NCBI GenBank assembly: GCA_025808875.1
Contig: CP075528.1
Span: 1,672,473-1,736,472 of the forward strand
Direction: 5' to 3'
DNA length: 64,000 nt
Source: Enhydrobacter sp.
GTDB taxonomy: Bacteria; Pseudomonadota; Alphaproteobacteria; Reyranellales; Reyranellaceae
Both the position numbers and the translations under genes were made by a program. Shown here one piece after another: positions 27,154-38,485 of this stretch (its first letter is position 1; every line of letters begins with the position of its first letter). The notes beneath the pieces were generated by a model. It made no database searches. It was not told the origin of the DNA and worked only from the letters and a program-made list of their open reading frames with translations.

Positions 27154-28026
27154 ATGTCTGCCGGCAAGAAATTTCGCGAGATCCTCGCCAGGAACGGCCT
27201 CGTCGAGGCGATGGCGGCCCACAGTCCGCTCTCGGCCATGCTCGTCGCCGAGGCCGGCTTCGACGCCATCTGGGCCTCGGGCTTCGAGCTCTCCGCCATG
27301 TACGGCGTGCCCGACGTCAGCATCGTGTCGATGACCCAGCATCTCGACATGACGCGCGCCATGGTCGATCGCTCCGGCCTGCCAGTCGTCGCCGACATCG
27401 ACACCGGCTTCGGCAACGCCATTAACGTGCTCTACGCGATCGAGCAGTACGAGCGCGCCGGCGCGGCGGCGATCGTCATGGAGGACAAGAGTTTCCCCAA
27501 GGTCACCAGCCTGATCGCCGGCGGCCGGCAGGAGATGGTCCGCATCGAGGAGTTCCAGGGCAAGATCGAGGCGGCGCGCACGGCGCGTAGGAACCAGGAC
27601 TTCGTCATCGTGGCGCGCACCGAGGCGCTGATCGCCGGACTCGGGCAGGACGAGGCGCTGAAGCGCGCGCGCGCCTACGAGGCGGCCGGTGCCGATCTGA
27701 TCCTGGTGCACTCCAAGCAGAAGACGCCCGACGAGATCGAGGCCTTCGTCGGGGCCTGGGATGGCAAGGCGCCGATCGCCCTGGTGCCGACGGCCTATCC
27801 GCAGATGGACGTGGCGCGCGTGAAGGCGCTCGGGAAGATCGGGCTCCTGATCTGGGGCAACCACGCGATCCGGGCGTCGGTCGGCGCCATGCGCAAGACT
27901 TTCGCCCAGATCCGGCGGGAAGGCGGCATTGCCGGCGTCGAGGCGAGCATCGCCACGGTCGACGACGTGTTCGAATTGCAGGGCATGGGCAGGGTGAAGA
28001 CCGACGAGAAGCGGTTTCTGCGCTGA
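27154..28026 (+). CDS. pphA: Phosphonopyruvate hydrolase-like enzyme (PEP mutase/isocitrate lyase superfamily)
   Basis: A 290-residue TIM-barrel protein. Metal-binding Asp81 and Asp83 are in ADIDTGFGNA and Glu110-Asp111 in MEDK. The gating loop reads EDKSFPKVTSL: EDKxFPK separates it from isocitrate and methylisocitrate lyases, and Thr118, where PEP mutase has Asn, is the residue I recall as marking phosphonopyruvate hydrolase. Length and the segments AMAAHSPL, GGRQEMVRIEEFQGKI and HSKQKTPDEIEAFV agree with my memory of the Variovorax enzyme. That enzyme splits phosphonopyruvate into pyruvate and phosphate. GGAAAGGG before the ATG at 27154 favours it over a GTG at 27148. No phosphonate genes are nearby. 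Confidence 0.7.
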   Translation: MSAGKKFREILARNGLVEAMAAHSPLSAMLVAEAGFDAIWASGFELSAMYGVPDVSIVSMTQHLDMTRAMVDRSGLPVVADIDTGFGNAINVLYAIEQYERAGAAAIVMEDKSFPKVTSLIAGGRQEMVRIEEFQGKIEAARTARRNQDFVIVARTEALIAGLGQDEALKRARAYEAAGADLILVHSKQKTPDEIEAFVGAWDGKAPIALVPTAYPQMDVARVKALGKIGLLIWGNHAIRASVGAMRKTFAQIRREGGIAGVEASIATVDDVFELQGMGRVKTDEKRFLR

Positions 28027-28077
28027 CAAGCGACGCAAACTGGCCCTAAAACGGACCTCGTGAGCCGGAGTCATTGA

Positions 28078-29610
28078 ATGCAGAAGATGTTGGAAGAGCT
28101 GGAACGACGGCGCGCCAGCGCGCGGCTGGGCGGCGGCGAGCGCCGCATCGAGGCGCAGCACGCCAAGGGCAAGCTGACGGCTCGTGAACGCATCGATGTT
28201 CTGCTCGATCCCGGTTCGTTCGAGGAATACGACATGTTCGTCGAGCACCGCTCGATCGATTTCGGCATGGAGAACCAGAAGGTTCCCGGCGACGGCGTGG
28301 TGACGGGGCACGGCACCGTCGATGGCCGGCTGGTCTATGTCTTCAGCCAGGATTTCACGGTGTTCGGCGGCGCCTTGTCGGCCATGCACGCCGCCAAGAT
28401 CTGCAAGATCATGGACACGGCGATGAAGGTCGGTGCGCCGGTGCTCGGCATCAACGACTCGGGCGGGGCGCGCATCCAGGAAGGCGTCGACTCGCTCGCG
28501 GGCTACGCCGACGTCTTCCAGAGGAACGTGCTGGCCTCGGGCGTGATCCCGCAGATCTCGATGGTGATGGGGCCGTGCGCCGGCGGCGCGGTCTATTCGC
28601 CGGCCATGACCGACTTCATCTTCATGGTGAAGGACAGTTCCTACATGTTCGTCACCGGTCCCGACGTGGTGAAGACCGTGACGCACGAGACGGTGACGCA
28701 GGAGGAACTGGGCGGCGCGCTCACCCATACGCAGAAGTCGGGTGTCGCCGACCTCGCCTTCGAGAACGACGTCGAGGCGCTGTTGCAGCTGCGCCGCTTC
28801 GTCGGCTTCGTCCCGAGCAGCAACCGCGAGAAGGCGCCGGTCCGGACGACCCACGATCCGGTCGATCGCGACGACCCGTCGCTCGACACATTGGTGCCGG
28901 ACAATCCCAACAAGCCCTACGACATCAAGGAGCTGATCCTGAAGGTCGTCGACGAGGGCGACTTCTTCGAGCTGTCGCCGGAATACGCCGGCAACATCGT
29001 CGTCGGCTTCGGGCGCATGGCCGGCAAGACGGTCGGCTTCGTCGCCAACCAGCCGATGGTGCTGGCGGGCTGCCTCGACATCGATTCCAGCCGCAAGGGC
29101 GCTCGCTTCGTGCGCTTCTGCGACGCCTTCAACATCCCGATCGTCACCTTCGTCGATGTGCCGGGCTTCCTGCCGGGCACGGCGCAGGAGTACGGCGCCA
29201 TCATCAAGCACGGCGCCAAGCTGCTCTACGCCTATGCCGAAGCCACGGTGCCCAAAGTCACCGTGATCACCCGCAAGGCCTATGGCGGCGCCTACGACGT
29301 CATGGCCTCCAAGCACCTGCGCGGCGACGTGAACTACGCCTGGCCGGGCGCCGAGATCGCGGTGATGGGCGCCAAGGGGGCGGTCGAGATCATCTTCCGC
29401 TCCGATATCGGCGATTCCGGCAAGATCGCGGCGCGCACCGAGGAATATCGCCAGAAGTTCGCCAATCCCTTCGTCGCCGCCAATCGCGGCTTCATCGACG
29501 ACGTGATCATGCCGCATGGCACCCGGCGGCGGATTTGCAGGGCGCTCGCCACGCTCGAGACCAAGCGGCTCGAGAACCCGTGGCGCAAGCACGGGAACAT
29601 TCCGCTGTGA
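28078..29610 (+). CDS. pccB: Propionyl-CoA carboxylase beta subunit (carboxyltransferase)
   Basis: A 510-residue acyl-CoA carboxylase carboxyltransferase. The N-terminal [27 protein letters not shown], the oxyanion-hole glycines in [20 protein letters not shown] and [16 protein letters not shown], and the C-terminal [47 protein letters not shown] fit PccB closely rather than methylcrotonyl-CoA carboxylase. Together with pccA it makes methylmalonyl-CoA from propionyl-CoA, a product of valine, isoleucine and odd-chain fatty acid breakdown. Confidence 0.95.
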   Translation: MQKMLEELERRRASARLGGGERRIEAQHAKGKLTARERIDVLLDPGSFEEYDMFVEHRSIDFGMENQKVPGDGVVTGHGTVDGRLVYVFSQDFTVFGGALSAMHAAKICKIMDTAMKVGAPVLGINDSGGARIQEGVDSLAGYADVFQRNVLASGVIPQISMVMGPCAGGAVYSPAMTDFIFMVKDSSYMFVTGPDVVKTVTHETVTQEELGGALTHTQKSGVADLAFENDVEALLQLRRFVGFVPSSNREKAPVRTTHDPVDRDDPSLDTLVPDNPNKPYDIKELILKVVDEGDFFELSPEYAGNIVVGFGRMAGKTVGFVANQPMVLAGCLDIDSSRKGARFVRFCDAFNIPIVTFVDVPGFLPGTAQEYGAIIKHGAKLLYAYAEATVPKVTVITRKAYGGAYDVMASKHLRGDVNYAWPGAEIAVMGAKGAVEIIFRSDIGDSGKIAARTEEYRQKFANPFVAANRGFIDDVIMPHGTRRRICRALATLETKRLENPWRKHGNIPL

Positions 29611-29620
29611 CGGGGCCGCT

Positions 29621-29839
29621 GTGAGCCTGTCGCCGGAGGAGCGCATGCGGCGGGGCAGGGCGGTGCGCAAGCACGTCATCGTCGCCCTGTTCACGCTGCT
29701 GGTGCTGATCGCGGTCAACGCCCTGTTCAGCCGCCGCTATCCCTGGTGGCTTTGGGTGCTGATCGCCTGGATGCCGCTGATCGCGGGCCACACGGCCTGG
29801 GCAATGGGCCTATTCGATCGCAACAAAGAAGGATCGTGA
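29621..29839 (+). CDS. 2TM domain small membrane protein
   Basis: A 72-residue protein with two hydrophobic helices, about residues 18-34 (KHVIVALFTLLVLIAVNALF) and 38-60 (YPWWLWVLIAWMPLIAGHTAWAMG), and a basic N-terminus. This matches the 2TM domain pattern. The likely start is a GTG at 29621; an in-frame ATG at 29645 would give a shorter form. It sits eleven bases after pccB and two before pccA, so it should be made with the carboxylase. Its function is unknown. Confidence 0.7.
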   Translation: MSLSPEERMRRGRAVRKHVIVALFTLLVLIAVNALFSRRYPWWLWVLIAWMPLIAGHTAWAMGLFDRNKEGS

Positions 29840-29841
29840 GG

Positions 29842-31863
<2,022 letters not shown>

Positions 31864-31867
31864 TCCG

Positions 31868-32149
31868 ATGGCGCTGCAGGCCCGACTCACGATCACGGGC
31901 CGGGTCCAGGGCGTCGGCTACCGCGACTGGACCATGGCGATGGCCCGGCGCCTCGGCTTGAGCGGCTGGGTGCGCAACCGCAGCGACGGCTCTGTCGAGG
32001 CGCTGGTCGTGGGCGAAGACACGGCCGTGGGCCGCATGATCGAGGCCTGCCGGCGAGGCCCGCCGGCGGCCCGGGTGGACGCGGTCGACGTGGAGCCGCT
32101 CGATCTCGACGTGCTGCCCGAAGGCTTCACGCAGCGACCGACGGCTTGA
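31868..32149 (+). CDS. Acylphosphatase
   Basis: A 93-residue acylphosphatase with the signature [11 protein letters not shown], in which Arg19 is the phosphate-binding residue, and the [17 protein letters not shown] strand with the catalytic Asn. It hydrolyses carboxyl-phosphate bonds such as 1,3-bisphosphoglycerate and acyl phosphates. It follows pccA by four bases and its 3' end overlaps the convergent lipB gene by 23 bases. Confidence 0.93.
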   Translation: MALQARLTITGRVQGVGYRDWTMAMARRLGLSGWVRNRSDGSVEALVVGEDTAVGRMIEACRRGPPAARVDAVDVEPLDLDVLPEGFTQRPTA

Positions 32150-32780
32150 TCGGAGCTCCGAATACTTCATCGAAGGTCTCGGCCAGGGCTGCGTCGAGAT
32201 CCATCATGGTGACGGGCAGGCCGAGATCCACCAGCGACGTCACGCCATGGCCCGCGATTCCGCAGGGCACGATGCCGTCGTAGTGGCCGAGGTCGGGTTC
32301 GACATTGATCGAGATGCCGTGGAACGACACCCAGTGGCGGATGCGCACGCCGATGGCGGCGATCTTGTCCTCGCGGCCGGGCCGAGCGACCCAGACGCCC
32401 ACGCGGTCGGTGCGGCGCTCGCCCTTCACGTTGAAGCGGCCCAGCGCCCGGATCACCCATTCCTCGAGGTCGGAGACGTAGCGTCGTACGTCCTGCCGAC
32501 GGGCGCGCAGATCGAGCATGACGTAGGCCACCCGTTGGCCCGGTCCGTGATAGGTGTATTGCCCGCCGCGTCCCGCGACATGCACGGGAAAGCGCATCGG
32601 CTGCAACAGGTCCTGCGGTCTGGCGCTGGTGCCGGCGGTGTAGAGCGGCGGATGCTCCAGCAGCCACACCATCTCGCGCGCGCGCCCGCCGTGGATGTCG
32701 GCAACGCGCGCCTCCATCGCGGCCAGCGCCTCGGGATAGTCGACCGGGGCTTCGGAAATGCGCCACTCGGGCTTGGTCAT
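32127..32780 (-). CDS. lipB: Octanoyl-[acyl carrier protein]:protein octanoyltransferase
   Basis: A 217-residue lipoate synthesis enzyme that moves octanoate from ACP to lipoyl domains. The conserved blocks [35 protein letters not shown] and [11 protein letters not shown] are present; the acyl cysteine is Cys173 and the catalytic lysine Lys139. Neither the ATG at 32780 nor an in-frame GTG at 32831 has a clear ribosome site; the ATG gives a standard length. It is divergent from tRNA-Leu. Confidence 0.92.
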   Translation of the reverse strand: MTKPEWRISEAPVDYPEALAAMEARVADIHGGRAREMVWLLEHPPLYTAGTSARPQDLLQPMRFPVHVAGRGGQYTYHGPGQRVAYVMLDLRARRQDVRRYVSDLEEWVIRALGRFNVKGERRTDRVGVWVARPGREDKIAAIGVRIRHWVSFHGISINVEPDLGHYDGIVPCGIAGHGVTSLVDLGLPVTMMDLDAALAETFDEVFGAPIKPSVAA

Positions 32781-32872
32781 TGCGGCAAATTCGGCGCTTC
32801 CGGGCCGGGGTGCAATGGGCTTGCTTGCCACTCGGGGGGGTATTTGGTATCCCCCGCCCCGTCGAATCCGGC

Positions 32873-32957
32873 GCGGCCGTGGCGGAATTGGTAGACGCGC
32901 TAGCTTGAGGTGCTAGTGCCGCGAGGCGTGGAAGTTCGAGTCTTCTCGGCCGCACCA
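32873..32957 (+). tRNA. tRNA-Leu (anticodon GAG)
   Basis: An 85-base class II tRNA. The acceptor stem GCGGCCG (32873-32879) pairs with CGGCCGC (32947-32953), followed by discriminator A and an encoded CCA at 32955-32957. The D-loop GGCGGAATTGGTAGACGC and the T-loop GTTCGAGTC are standard for leucine tRNAs. The anticodon GAG is at 32907-32909 and reads CUC and CUU. The long variable arm is CGCCGCGAGGCG-like. A hairpin terminator follows at 32995. Confidence 0.95.
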
Positions 32958-32994
32958 TCATCGCCGGATATCGATCGAAAAGGTGACGCGCAAA

Positions 32995-33017
32995 GCCGCC
33001 GATTGGCGGCCCTTTTT
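32995..33017 (+). terminator. Intrinsic terminator after tRNA-Leu
   Basis: GCCGCC (32995-33000), a GATT loop and GGCGGC (33005-33010) make a 6-bp GC stem followed by CC and five T (33013-33017). It lies 38 bases after the tRNA and only 17 bases before the TTG start of maeB. Confidence 0.75.
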
Positions 33018-33034
33018 GTTGTGGGGGGACGAGC

Positions 33035-35317
33035 TTGGCGGACGAACTCACCGACGGCGCGCTCCGGTACCATCGCATCCCCCGACCCGGGAAGATCGAG
33101 GTCGTCCCGACCAAGCCCTTGGCGACTCAGCGCGACCTGTCGCTCGCCTATTCGCCGGGCGTCGCCGCCGCGTGCAACGAGATCGTGCGCGATCCGTCCA
33201 CCGCCGCCGAGCTGACGGCGCGCGGCAATCTCGTCGCGGTGGTGACCAACGGCACGGCCGTGCTCGGCCTCGGCCCGATCGGCCCGCTTGCCGCCAAGCC
33301 GGTGATGGAGGGCAAGGGCGTCCTGTTCAAGAAGTTCGCCGGCATCGACGTGTTCGATCTCGAGCTTGCCGAGATCGACCAGGACAAGCTGGTCGAGATC
33401 GTCGCCGCGCTCGAGCCGACCTTCGGCGGCATCAATCTCGAGGACATCAAGGCGCCCGAGTGCTTCCACGTCGAGCAGAAGCTGCGCGAGCGCCTGCGCA
33501 TCCCGGTCTTTCACGACGATCAGCACGGCACCGCGATCATCGTCGGCGCCGCCGTCCTCAACGGACTGTCGCTGGTCGGCAAGGACATCGCCAGGGTCAA
33601 GCTCGTCGTCTCGGGCGCCGGCGCGGCGGCGCTGTCCTGCCTCGGCCTGCTCGAGCGGCTCGGCCTGCCGCGCGAGAACATGTGGGTCACCGACATCAAG
33701 GGCGTGGTTTGGAAGGGCCGCAACGAACTGATGGACCCCTGGAAGGAACGCTACGCGCGCGAGACCGACGCGCGCGCCCTGGCCGAGGTGATCGATGGCG
33801 CCGACATCTTCCTGGGGCTGTCCGCCGGCGGCGTGCTGAAGCGCGACATGGTTGCCAGGATGGCGGCCCGGCCGCTGATCCTGGCGCTCGCCAATCCGAC
33901 CCCCGAGATCGCCCCCGAGGACGTGGCGGCGGTGCGCGACGATGCCATCATGGCGACGGGACGCAGCGACTATCCGAACCAGGTCAACAACGTCCTCTGC
34001 TTCCCGTACATCTTCCGCGGGGCGCTCGATGTCGGCGCGCGAACGATCAACGACGAAATGAAGATCGCCTGCGTCAGGGCACTGGCCGAACTGGCCCGCA
34101 AGGAGCCGTCGGACGTGGTCGCCCGCGCCTTCGGCGAGCAGATCGGCGGCTTCGGACCCGACCAGATCATCCCCAAGCCGTTCGATCCGCGTCTGATCGT
34201 CGAGCTCGCGCCGGCGGTTGCGCGGGCGGCGATGGACAGCGGCGTGGCGACCCGGCCGATACAGGATTTCGAGGCCTACCACGATCAGCTGCAACAGTTC
34301 GTCTTCAAGTCGGGGCTGGCGATGCGGCCGGTCTTCGAGCACGCGCGCAACGCGCCCAAGCGGGTGATCTTCAGCGCCGGCGAGGACGACCGCGTGCTGC
34401 GCGCCGTGCAGATCATGCTGGACGAGCGTGTCGTCAAGCCGATCCTGATCGGCCGGCCCGACATCGTCCGTCGCCGCGCCGAGCGGCTCGGACTGCGCTT
34501 CCAGCCGGGCACCGACGTCGAACTCGTCGATCCGTCCGACGACCCGCGCTACGAGCGCTACTGGCGCACCTATCACGAGATCATGGAGCGCCGCGGCGTC
34601 ACCGAGCCGACCGCCAAGAACCTCGTGCGCACCAGTCCCACTCTGATCGGCGCGCTGGCGGTCCGGCTGGGCGACGCCGACGCCATGATCGCGGGCGCCT
34701 ACGGTCGCTTCCGCACCCATTTCAACCACGTCCGGGACGTCATCGGCACGCGCGAGGGCGTCAGCCACATGGCGGCGCTCAGCCTGCTGGTCATGCCGAC
34801 GCGCTCGCTGTTCATCGCCGACACCTATGTCAACGCCGATCCCGATCCGGAAACGCTGGTCAACATCACGCTGCTCGCGGCCGACGCCGTGTTGCGCTTC
34901 GGCATCCAGCCCAAGGTGGCGCTGCTGTCCCATTCGAGCTTCGGCAGCTCCGACCATCCCTCTGCCCGCAAGATGGCCGAGGCGGTGAGAATGCTGCATG
35001 CCCGTGCGCCGACGCTCGAGGTCGACGGCGAGATGCATGGCGATGCCGCCCTCGATCCGGAGGTCCGCGGCAACGTCTTTCCGCGGTCGCGGCTCAAGGA
35101 AGCGGCCAACCTGCTGATCTGCCCATCGCTCGACGCCGCCAACATCGCCTTCAATCTCCTGAAGAATGCCGCCGACGGCCTGCATGTCGGCCCGATGCTG
35201 CTCGGCACCGCGCAGCCCGCGCACGTGCTGACGCCGTCGGTCACGGCCCGCGGCATCCTCAACATGGCCGCGCTCGCCGTCGTCGAGGCCCAGCGCCTCG
35301 CCGAGGCGCGGGGATGA
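33035..35317 (+). CDS. maeB: NADP-dependent malic enzyme (malic enzyme-phosphotransacetylase fusion)
   Basis: A 760-residue protein with an N-terminal malic enzyme ([74 protein letters not shown]) and, from about residue 430, a phosphotransacetylase-like domain that is regulatory in this family. It oxidatively decarboxylates malate to pyruvate with NADP. The start is a TTG at 33035 behind GGGGGGAC; no in-frame ATG fits before conserved sequence. It overlaps mgtE by ATGA. Confidence 0.95.
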   Translation: MADELTDGALRYHRIPRPGKIEVVPTKPLATQRDLSLAYSPGVAAACNEIVRDPSTAAELTARGNLVAVVTNGTAVLGLGPIGPLAAKPVMEGKGVLFKKFAGIDVFDLELAEIDQDKLVEIVAALEPTFGGINLEDIKAPECFHVEQKLRERLRIPVFHDDQHGTAIIVGAAVLNGLSLVGKDIARVKLVVSGAGAAALSCLGLLERLGLPRENMWVTDIKGVVWKGRNELMDPWKERYARETDARALAEVIDGADIFLGLSAGGVLKRDMVARMAARPLILALANPTPEIAPEDVAAVRDDAIMATGRSDYPNQVNNVLCFPYIFRGALDVGARTINDEMKIACVRALAELARKEPSDVVARAFGEQIGGFGPDQIIPKPFDPRLIVELAPAVARAAMDSGVATRPIQDFEAYHDQLQQFVFKSGLAMRPVFEHARNAPKRVIFSAGEDDRVLRAVQIMLDERVVKPILIGRPDIVRRRAERLGLRFQPGTDVELVDPSDDPRYERYWRTYHEIMERRGVTEPTAKNLVRTSPTLIGALAVRLGDADAMIAGAYGRFRTHFNHVRDVIGTREGVSHMAALSLLVMPTRSLFIADTYVNADPDPETLVNITLLAADAVLRFGIQPKVALLSHSSFGSSDHPSARKMAEAVRMLHARAPTLEVDGEMHGDAALDPEVRGNVFPRSRLKEAANLLICPSLDAANIAFNLLKNAADGLHVGPMLLGTAQPAHVLTPSVTARGILNMAALAVVEAQRLAEARG

Positions 35318-36672
35318 GCCGCGAAGACGCCCTCGACGAGGTCTCGCCGGAGCTGATCCGGCACATCGAGGAGTCGCTTGCCGCCGGACGGGGCGAGGAA
35401 CTGCGTGTCGCGCTGGCCGACCTCAGTCCGTCCGGCCAGGCGCAGGTTCTCGAGCAGGTGTCGGAGCCCGAGCGCGAGGCGCTCGTGGCGCTGCTCAAGC
35501 GCGATCTCGATCCCGAGATGCTGACCGAGCTCGACGAGGAAGTGCTCGAGGACGTTCTCGACCAGCTCGACAGCAAGGACATCGCCGCGGTCGCCGCCAG
35601 GCTTGAGGCGGACGACGCGGCGACGATCCTGCAGGAACTGCCGGAGGACGAGCGCCGCGAGGTGCTCGCCGAGCTGCCGGCCGAGGAGCGCGCCGAGATC
35701 GAGCAGGCACTGGCCTATCCGGAAGACAGCGCCGGCCGCCTGATGCAGCGTTCGCTGGTCAAGGTGCCGGACGGCTGGAGTGTCGGCGAGGTCATCGACC
35801 ATTGCCGCGAGGCGCAGGACCTGCCGGACGACGTCTACGACATCTTCGTCGTCGATGGCGTCGGGCGCTTGCGGGGCTCCGTGCCGCTGGGACGCATGCT
35901 GCGCACCCGCCGCCCTGTGCCGATCCTGGAAATCGTCGATCCCGACATCCCGTCGGTGCCGGCGACGGCCGCCCAGAACGAGGTGGCGCACCTCTTCCGC
36001 GACAAGAATCTCGTCTCCTGTCCGGTGGTCGACGAGCAGGGGCGCCTGCAGGGCGTCATCATGGTCGACGACGTGGTCGACGTCATTGACGAGGAAGCCG
36101 AGGAGGATCTGCTCAAGATGGGCGGCGTGGGCGCCGACGACATGCATGCAGACACGGTGCGCACGGCGACGCGCCGGGCGCCGTGGCTGATGCTAAACGT
36201 CGCGACCGCCCTGGTGGCGTCGGTCGTCATCGGCCAGTTCGAGCACGCCATCGAGAAGATCGTCATTCTCGCGGTGCTCATGCCCATCGTCGCCTCGATG
36301 GGCGGTAACGCCGGCATCCAGACCGTGACCGTCACCGTGCGCGCCCTCGCCACGGCGGACCTGACGGCCACCAATGCCCTGCGCTTCATCGCCAAGGAAG
36401 CGGCGGTCGGCGGCCTCAACGGCTTGCTGTTCGCTTCGGTCTTGGCGGTAGGCGTCGTGCTGCTGTTCGGCGATTGGCGGCTCGGCGCGGTGATCGGCGC
36501 GGCGATGATGTTCAATCTGCTGGTCGCCGCGCTCGCCGGCGCGCTCATCCCGTTGGGACTCAGGAAGCTTGGCGTCGACCCCGCCGTGTCCTCAACGGTG
36601 TTCCTGACGACCGTGACGGACGTGATCGGCTACGTGGCCTTCCTCGGCCTGGCGACGATCGTCCTGCTCTGA
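35314..36672 (+). CDS. mgtE: Magnesium transporter MgtE
   Basis: A 452-residue channel-type Mg2+ transporter. The N-terminal superhelical MgtE_N domain (about residues 15-130, repeats of LLKRDLDPEMLTELDEEVLEDVLDQL type) is followed by two CBS domains (about 135-255) that sense magnesium and five membrane helices from about 285 on. The pore helix segment MPIVASMGGNAGIQT is intact. It is coupled to maeB by a four-base overlap, an unusual but explicable pairing since malic enzyme needs a divalent metal. Confidence 0.95.
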   Translation: MSREDALDEVSPELIRHIEESLAAGRGEELRVALADLSPSGQAQVLEQVSEPEREALVALLKRDLDPEMLTELDEEVLEDVLDQLDSKDIAAVAARLEADDAATILQELPEDERREVLAELPAEERAEIEQALAYPEDSAGRLMQRSLVKVPDGWSVGEVIDHCREAQDLPDDVYDIFVVDGVGRLRGSVPLGRMLRTRRPVPILEIVDPDIPSVPATAAQNEVAHLFRDKNLVSCPVVDEQGRLQGVIMVDDVVDVIDEEAEEDLLKMGGVGADDMHADTVRTATRRAPWLMLNVATALVASVVIGQFEHAIEKIVILAVLMPIVASMGGNAGIQTVTVTVRALATADLTATNALRFIAKEAAVGGLNGLLFASVLAVGVVLLFGDWRLGAVIGAAMMFNLLVAALAGALIPLGLRKLGVDPAVSSTVFLTTVTDVIGYVAFLGLATIVLL

Positions 36673-36684
36673 TCGCCCGGCTGC

Positions 36685-37551
36685 TCAGCGGACGAACGCG
36701 AGCCGATCGTCGCCCGCCGCCGCGTCCCGCACGGCCGATGCGATCTCGCTCTCGGCGTTGCTGCGCCAGGCGAGGATCACGCGGCGCTCGAGCACGACCT
36801 CGCGGATCTCCGCGGCCTCCATGCCGGCCCGCAGCAGGCTACGCGGCATCAGGCTCACTCCCAGCCCTGCCAGCACGGCTTCCGCGCAGCGTTCCTCGTC
36901 GGACGAGCGCAGGACGACACGCGGTCGGACACCTTCCGCGGAGAAATGCTTCTGTGCGTCGTCATGCGCCTCGCAGGCGGCGCGCAGGATGAAGGGCGCG
37001 TCGGCCAGTTCCCGCACCGACCAGCGATCGCGGGTGGCCTGGCGATGGCTCGAGGCGGCGGCGAGCACGTAGGGTTCGCGCACGAGGGACAGGGCGTTGT
37101 CATCGAGTGGCGTTTCGCGGCTCGCAAAGAGCGCGACGTCGCAGCGCCCGCGCCGCCAGCGCTCGCGCACAGCGTCGGCGGTGCCTTCGGATATTTCCAC
37201 GTCGAACGATACACGGCGCTGCGCCTCGGCGATCCACCGCATCGCCTCGCCAACCGCCAGTGTCGATCCGACCGCGATCCTGACGAGCCGTTGGCGCGGG
37301 CTCGAGCGCTGCTCGGCCCGTGCTTGCCGCCATTCCTCGATCATCGCGCGGGCATGGGGCAGCAGGCGCTGGCCCGCGACGGTGAGGGTGGCGGGCCGGC
37401 CGCGATCGACCAGGCGGCCACCGACTTCCTCCTCGAGCCGGGCGATACCGGCGGAAAGGGTCGGCTGGGTGACATGGCAGCGCTGCGCCGCCGCCGTGAA
37501 GCTCGAGGTCTCGGCCAGGGCGAGGAAATAGCGCAGGAACGCCAGGTTCAT
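36685..37551 (-). CDS. LysR family transcriptional regulator
   Basis: A 288-residue LysR-type regulator. The N-terminal winged helix-turn-helix spans about residues 1-60 (FLRYFLALAETSSFTAAAQRCHVTQPTLSAGIARLEEEVGGRL); the rest is a substrate-binding effector domain. It is divergent from an enoyl-CoA hydratase gene with 77 bases between, and an inverted repeat covers its own start codon, so it probably controls that gene and itself. The effector is unknown, perhaps an acyl-CoA. Confidence 0.92.
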   Translation of the reverse strand: MNLAFLRYFLALAETSSFTAAAQRCHVTQPTLSAGIARLEEEVGGRLVDRGRPATLTVAGQRLLPHARAMIEEWRQARAEQRSSPRQRLVRIAVGSTLAVGEAMRWIAEAQRRVSFDVEISEGTADAVRERWRRGRCDVALFASRETPLDDNALSLVREPYVLAAASSHRQATRDRWSVRELADAPFILRAACEAHDDAQKHFSAEGVRPRVVLRSSDEERCAEAVLAGLGVSLMPRSLLRAGMEAAEIREVVLERRVILAWRSNAESEIASAVRDAAAGDDRLAFVR

Positions 37552-37572
37552 CGCCGATAGATAATGGCGATG
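37549..37572. promoter_or_regulatory. Inverted repeat, probable LysR operator
   Basis: CATCGCC (37549-37555) and GGCGATG (37566-37572) form a perfect 7-bp inverted repeat with a 10-base AT-rich spacer that has the T-N11-A-like shape of LysR sites. The left arm contains the start codon of the LysR gene on the minus strand. The region to 37628 is AT-rich against the surrounding GC-rich DNA. Confidence 0.5.
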
Positions 37573-37628
37573 AAGTGAACAGAAACAATCGATTTTTCCT
37601 ATTATTCATTCCGCGCTATCGATACCCG

Positions 37629-38384
37629 ATGTCCAATCTGTCATTCGCCCGTCGCGACGGCATCGCCGTCGTCACGCTCGCCCGGCCGCCCATGAACACC
37701 ATGGACGCCACGCTGCTCGAGGAACTCGCCGCCCTGTTCGAGAGGCTGGCCGCCGAGGAAGCCGTGCGGGCGGCGGTGATTGCCGCCGAGGGGCGCGCCT
37801 ATTCGGCGGGCCTCGACCTCAAGTCGGTGCCCGACCTCGACAAGCCGGGGCAGCGCCGCTTGATCCGCGCGCTCAACGACGGTTTCGGTTCGCTCTACGC
37901 CTGGCCCAAGCCGCTGGTCGCCGCCGTCAACGGCCATGCCATCGCGGGTGGTCTGATCCTCGCGCTCTGCGCCGACTGGCGGGTCGTGGCCGACGTGCCG
38001 CTGCAGGCCAGTCTCGCGGAGGTGCGGGTGGGCGTCACCTATCCGGTCGCTGCGCTCGACGTCGCGCGCTCGGAGCTGGCGCCTTCTGCCGCGCGACGCC
38101 TGGTCCTGCTCGGCGAATCGCTCGATGCGCGACAGGCCATGTCGCTCGGCGTCTTCGACGAATGCGTGCCGGTTGGCGAGCTTGCCGGGCGCGCCCTCGC
38201 CGCGGCGCGACGTCATGCCGAGCTGCCGCCGCAAGCCTTCGCCACGATCAAGAGCGAGCTGCGGTCGGCGGCGTTGACGCGCATCGCCGCGGCGCGGCTC
38301 GGCAGCGGCGAGCCGCGTTTCGCCGCCTGGCTCGGCGAGGAGATGCGCCATGCCGCCGCGGCCGCGTTGCGCGGTGCGGCATGA
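37629..38384 (+). CDS. Enoyl-CoA hydratase/isomerase family protein
   Basis: A 251-residue crotonase-fold protein. The CoA and oxyanion-hole regions AAEGRAYSAGLDLKSVPDL and KPLVAAVNGHAIAGGLILALCADWRV are intact. At the position of the second catalytic glutamate the sequence runs LAEVRVGVTYPVAALDVARS, with glutamate in SLAEVRVG only, so it may be an isomerase or hydrolase rather than a classical hydratase. The ATG at 37629 is chosen over one at 37575 because the earlier frame lies in the AT-rich promoter region. Confidence 0.85.
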   Translation: MSNLSFARRDGIAVVTLARPPMNTMDATLLEELAALFERLAAEEAVRAAVIAAEGRAYSAGLDLKSVPDLDKPGQRRLIRALNDGFGSLYAWPKPLVAAVNGHAIAGGLILALCADWRVVADVPLQASLAEVRVGVTYPVAALDVARSELAPSAARRLVLLGESLDARQAMSLGVFDECVPVGELAGRALAAARRHAELPPQAFATIKSELRSAALTRIAAARLGSGEPRFAAWLGEEMRHAAAAALRGAA

Positions 38385-38485
38385 TCGCAACGGCTTCGCG
38401 CCGGCTGCGGAGCGCGCTATCGTGTCGTCGATGAAGGCTGATCGGGGGCGGGCCCGGGATCGGCGAGGACGCTAGGAAAGGCACC

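Noticed and set aside
32873..33035. Integration site at tRNA-Leu
   Set aside because: No integrase and no direct repeat of the tRNA end; flanking genes are ordinary chromosomal ones.
33035..35313. Extended frame giving a 1229-residue protein in front of mgtE
   Set aside because: The region before 35314 in that frame is the shadow of maeB; MgtE starts at the ATG overlapping the maeB stop.
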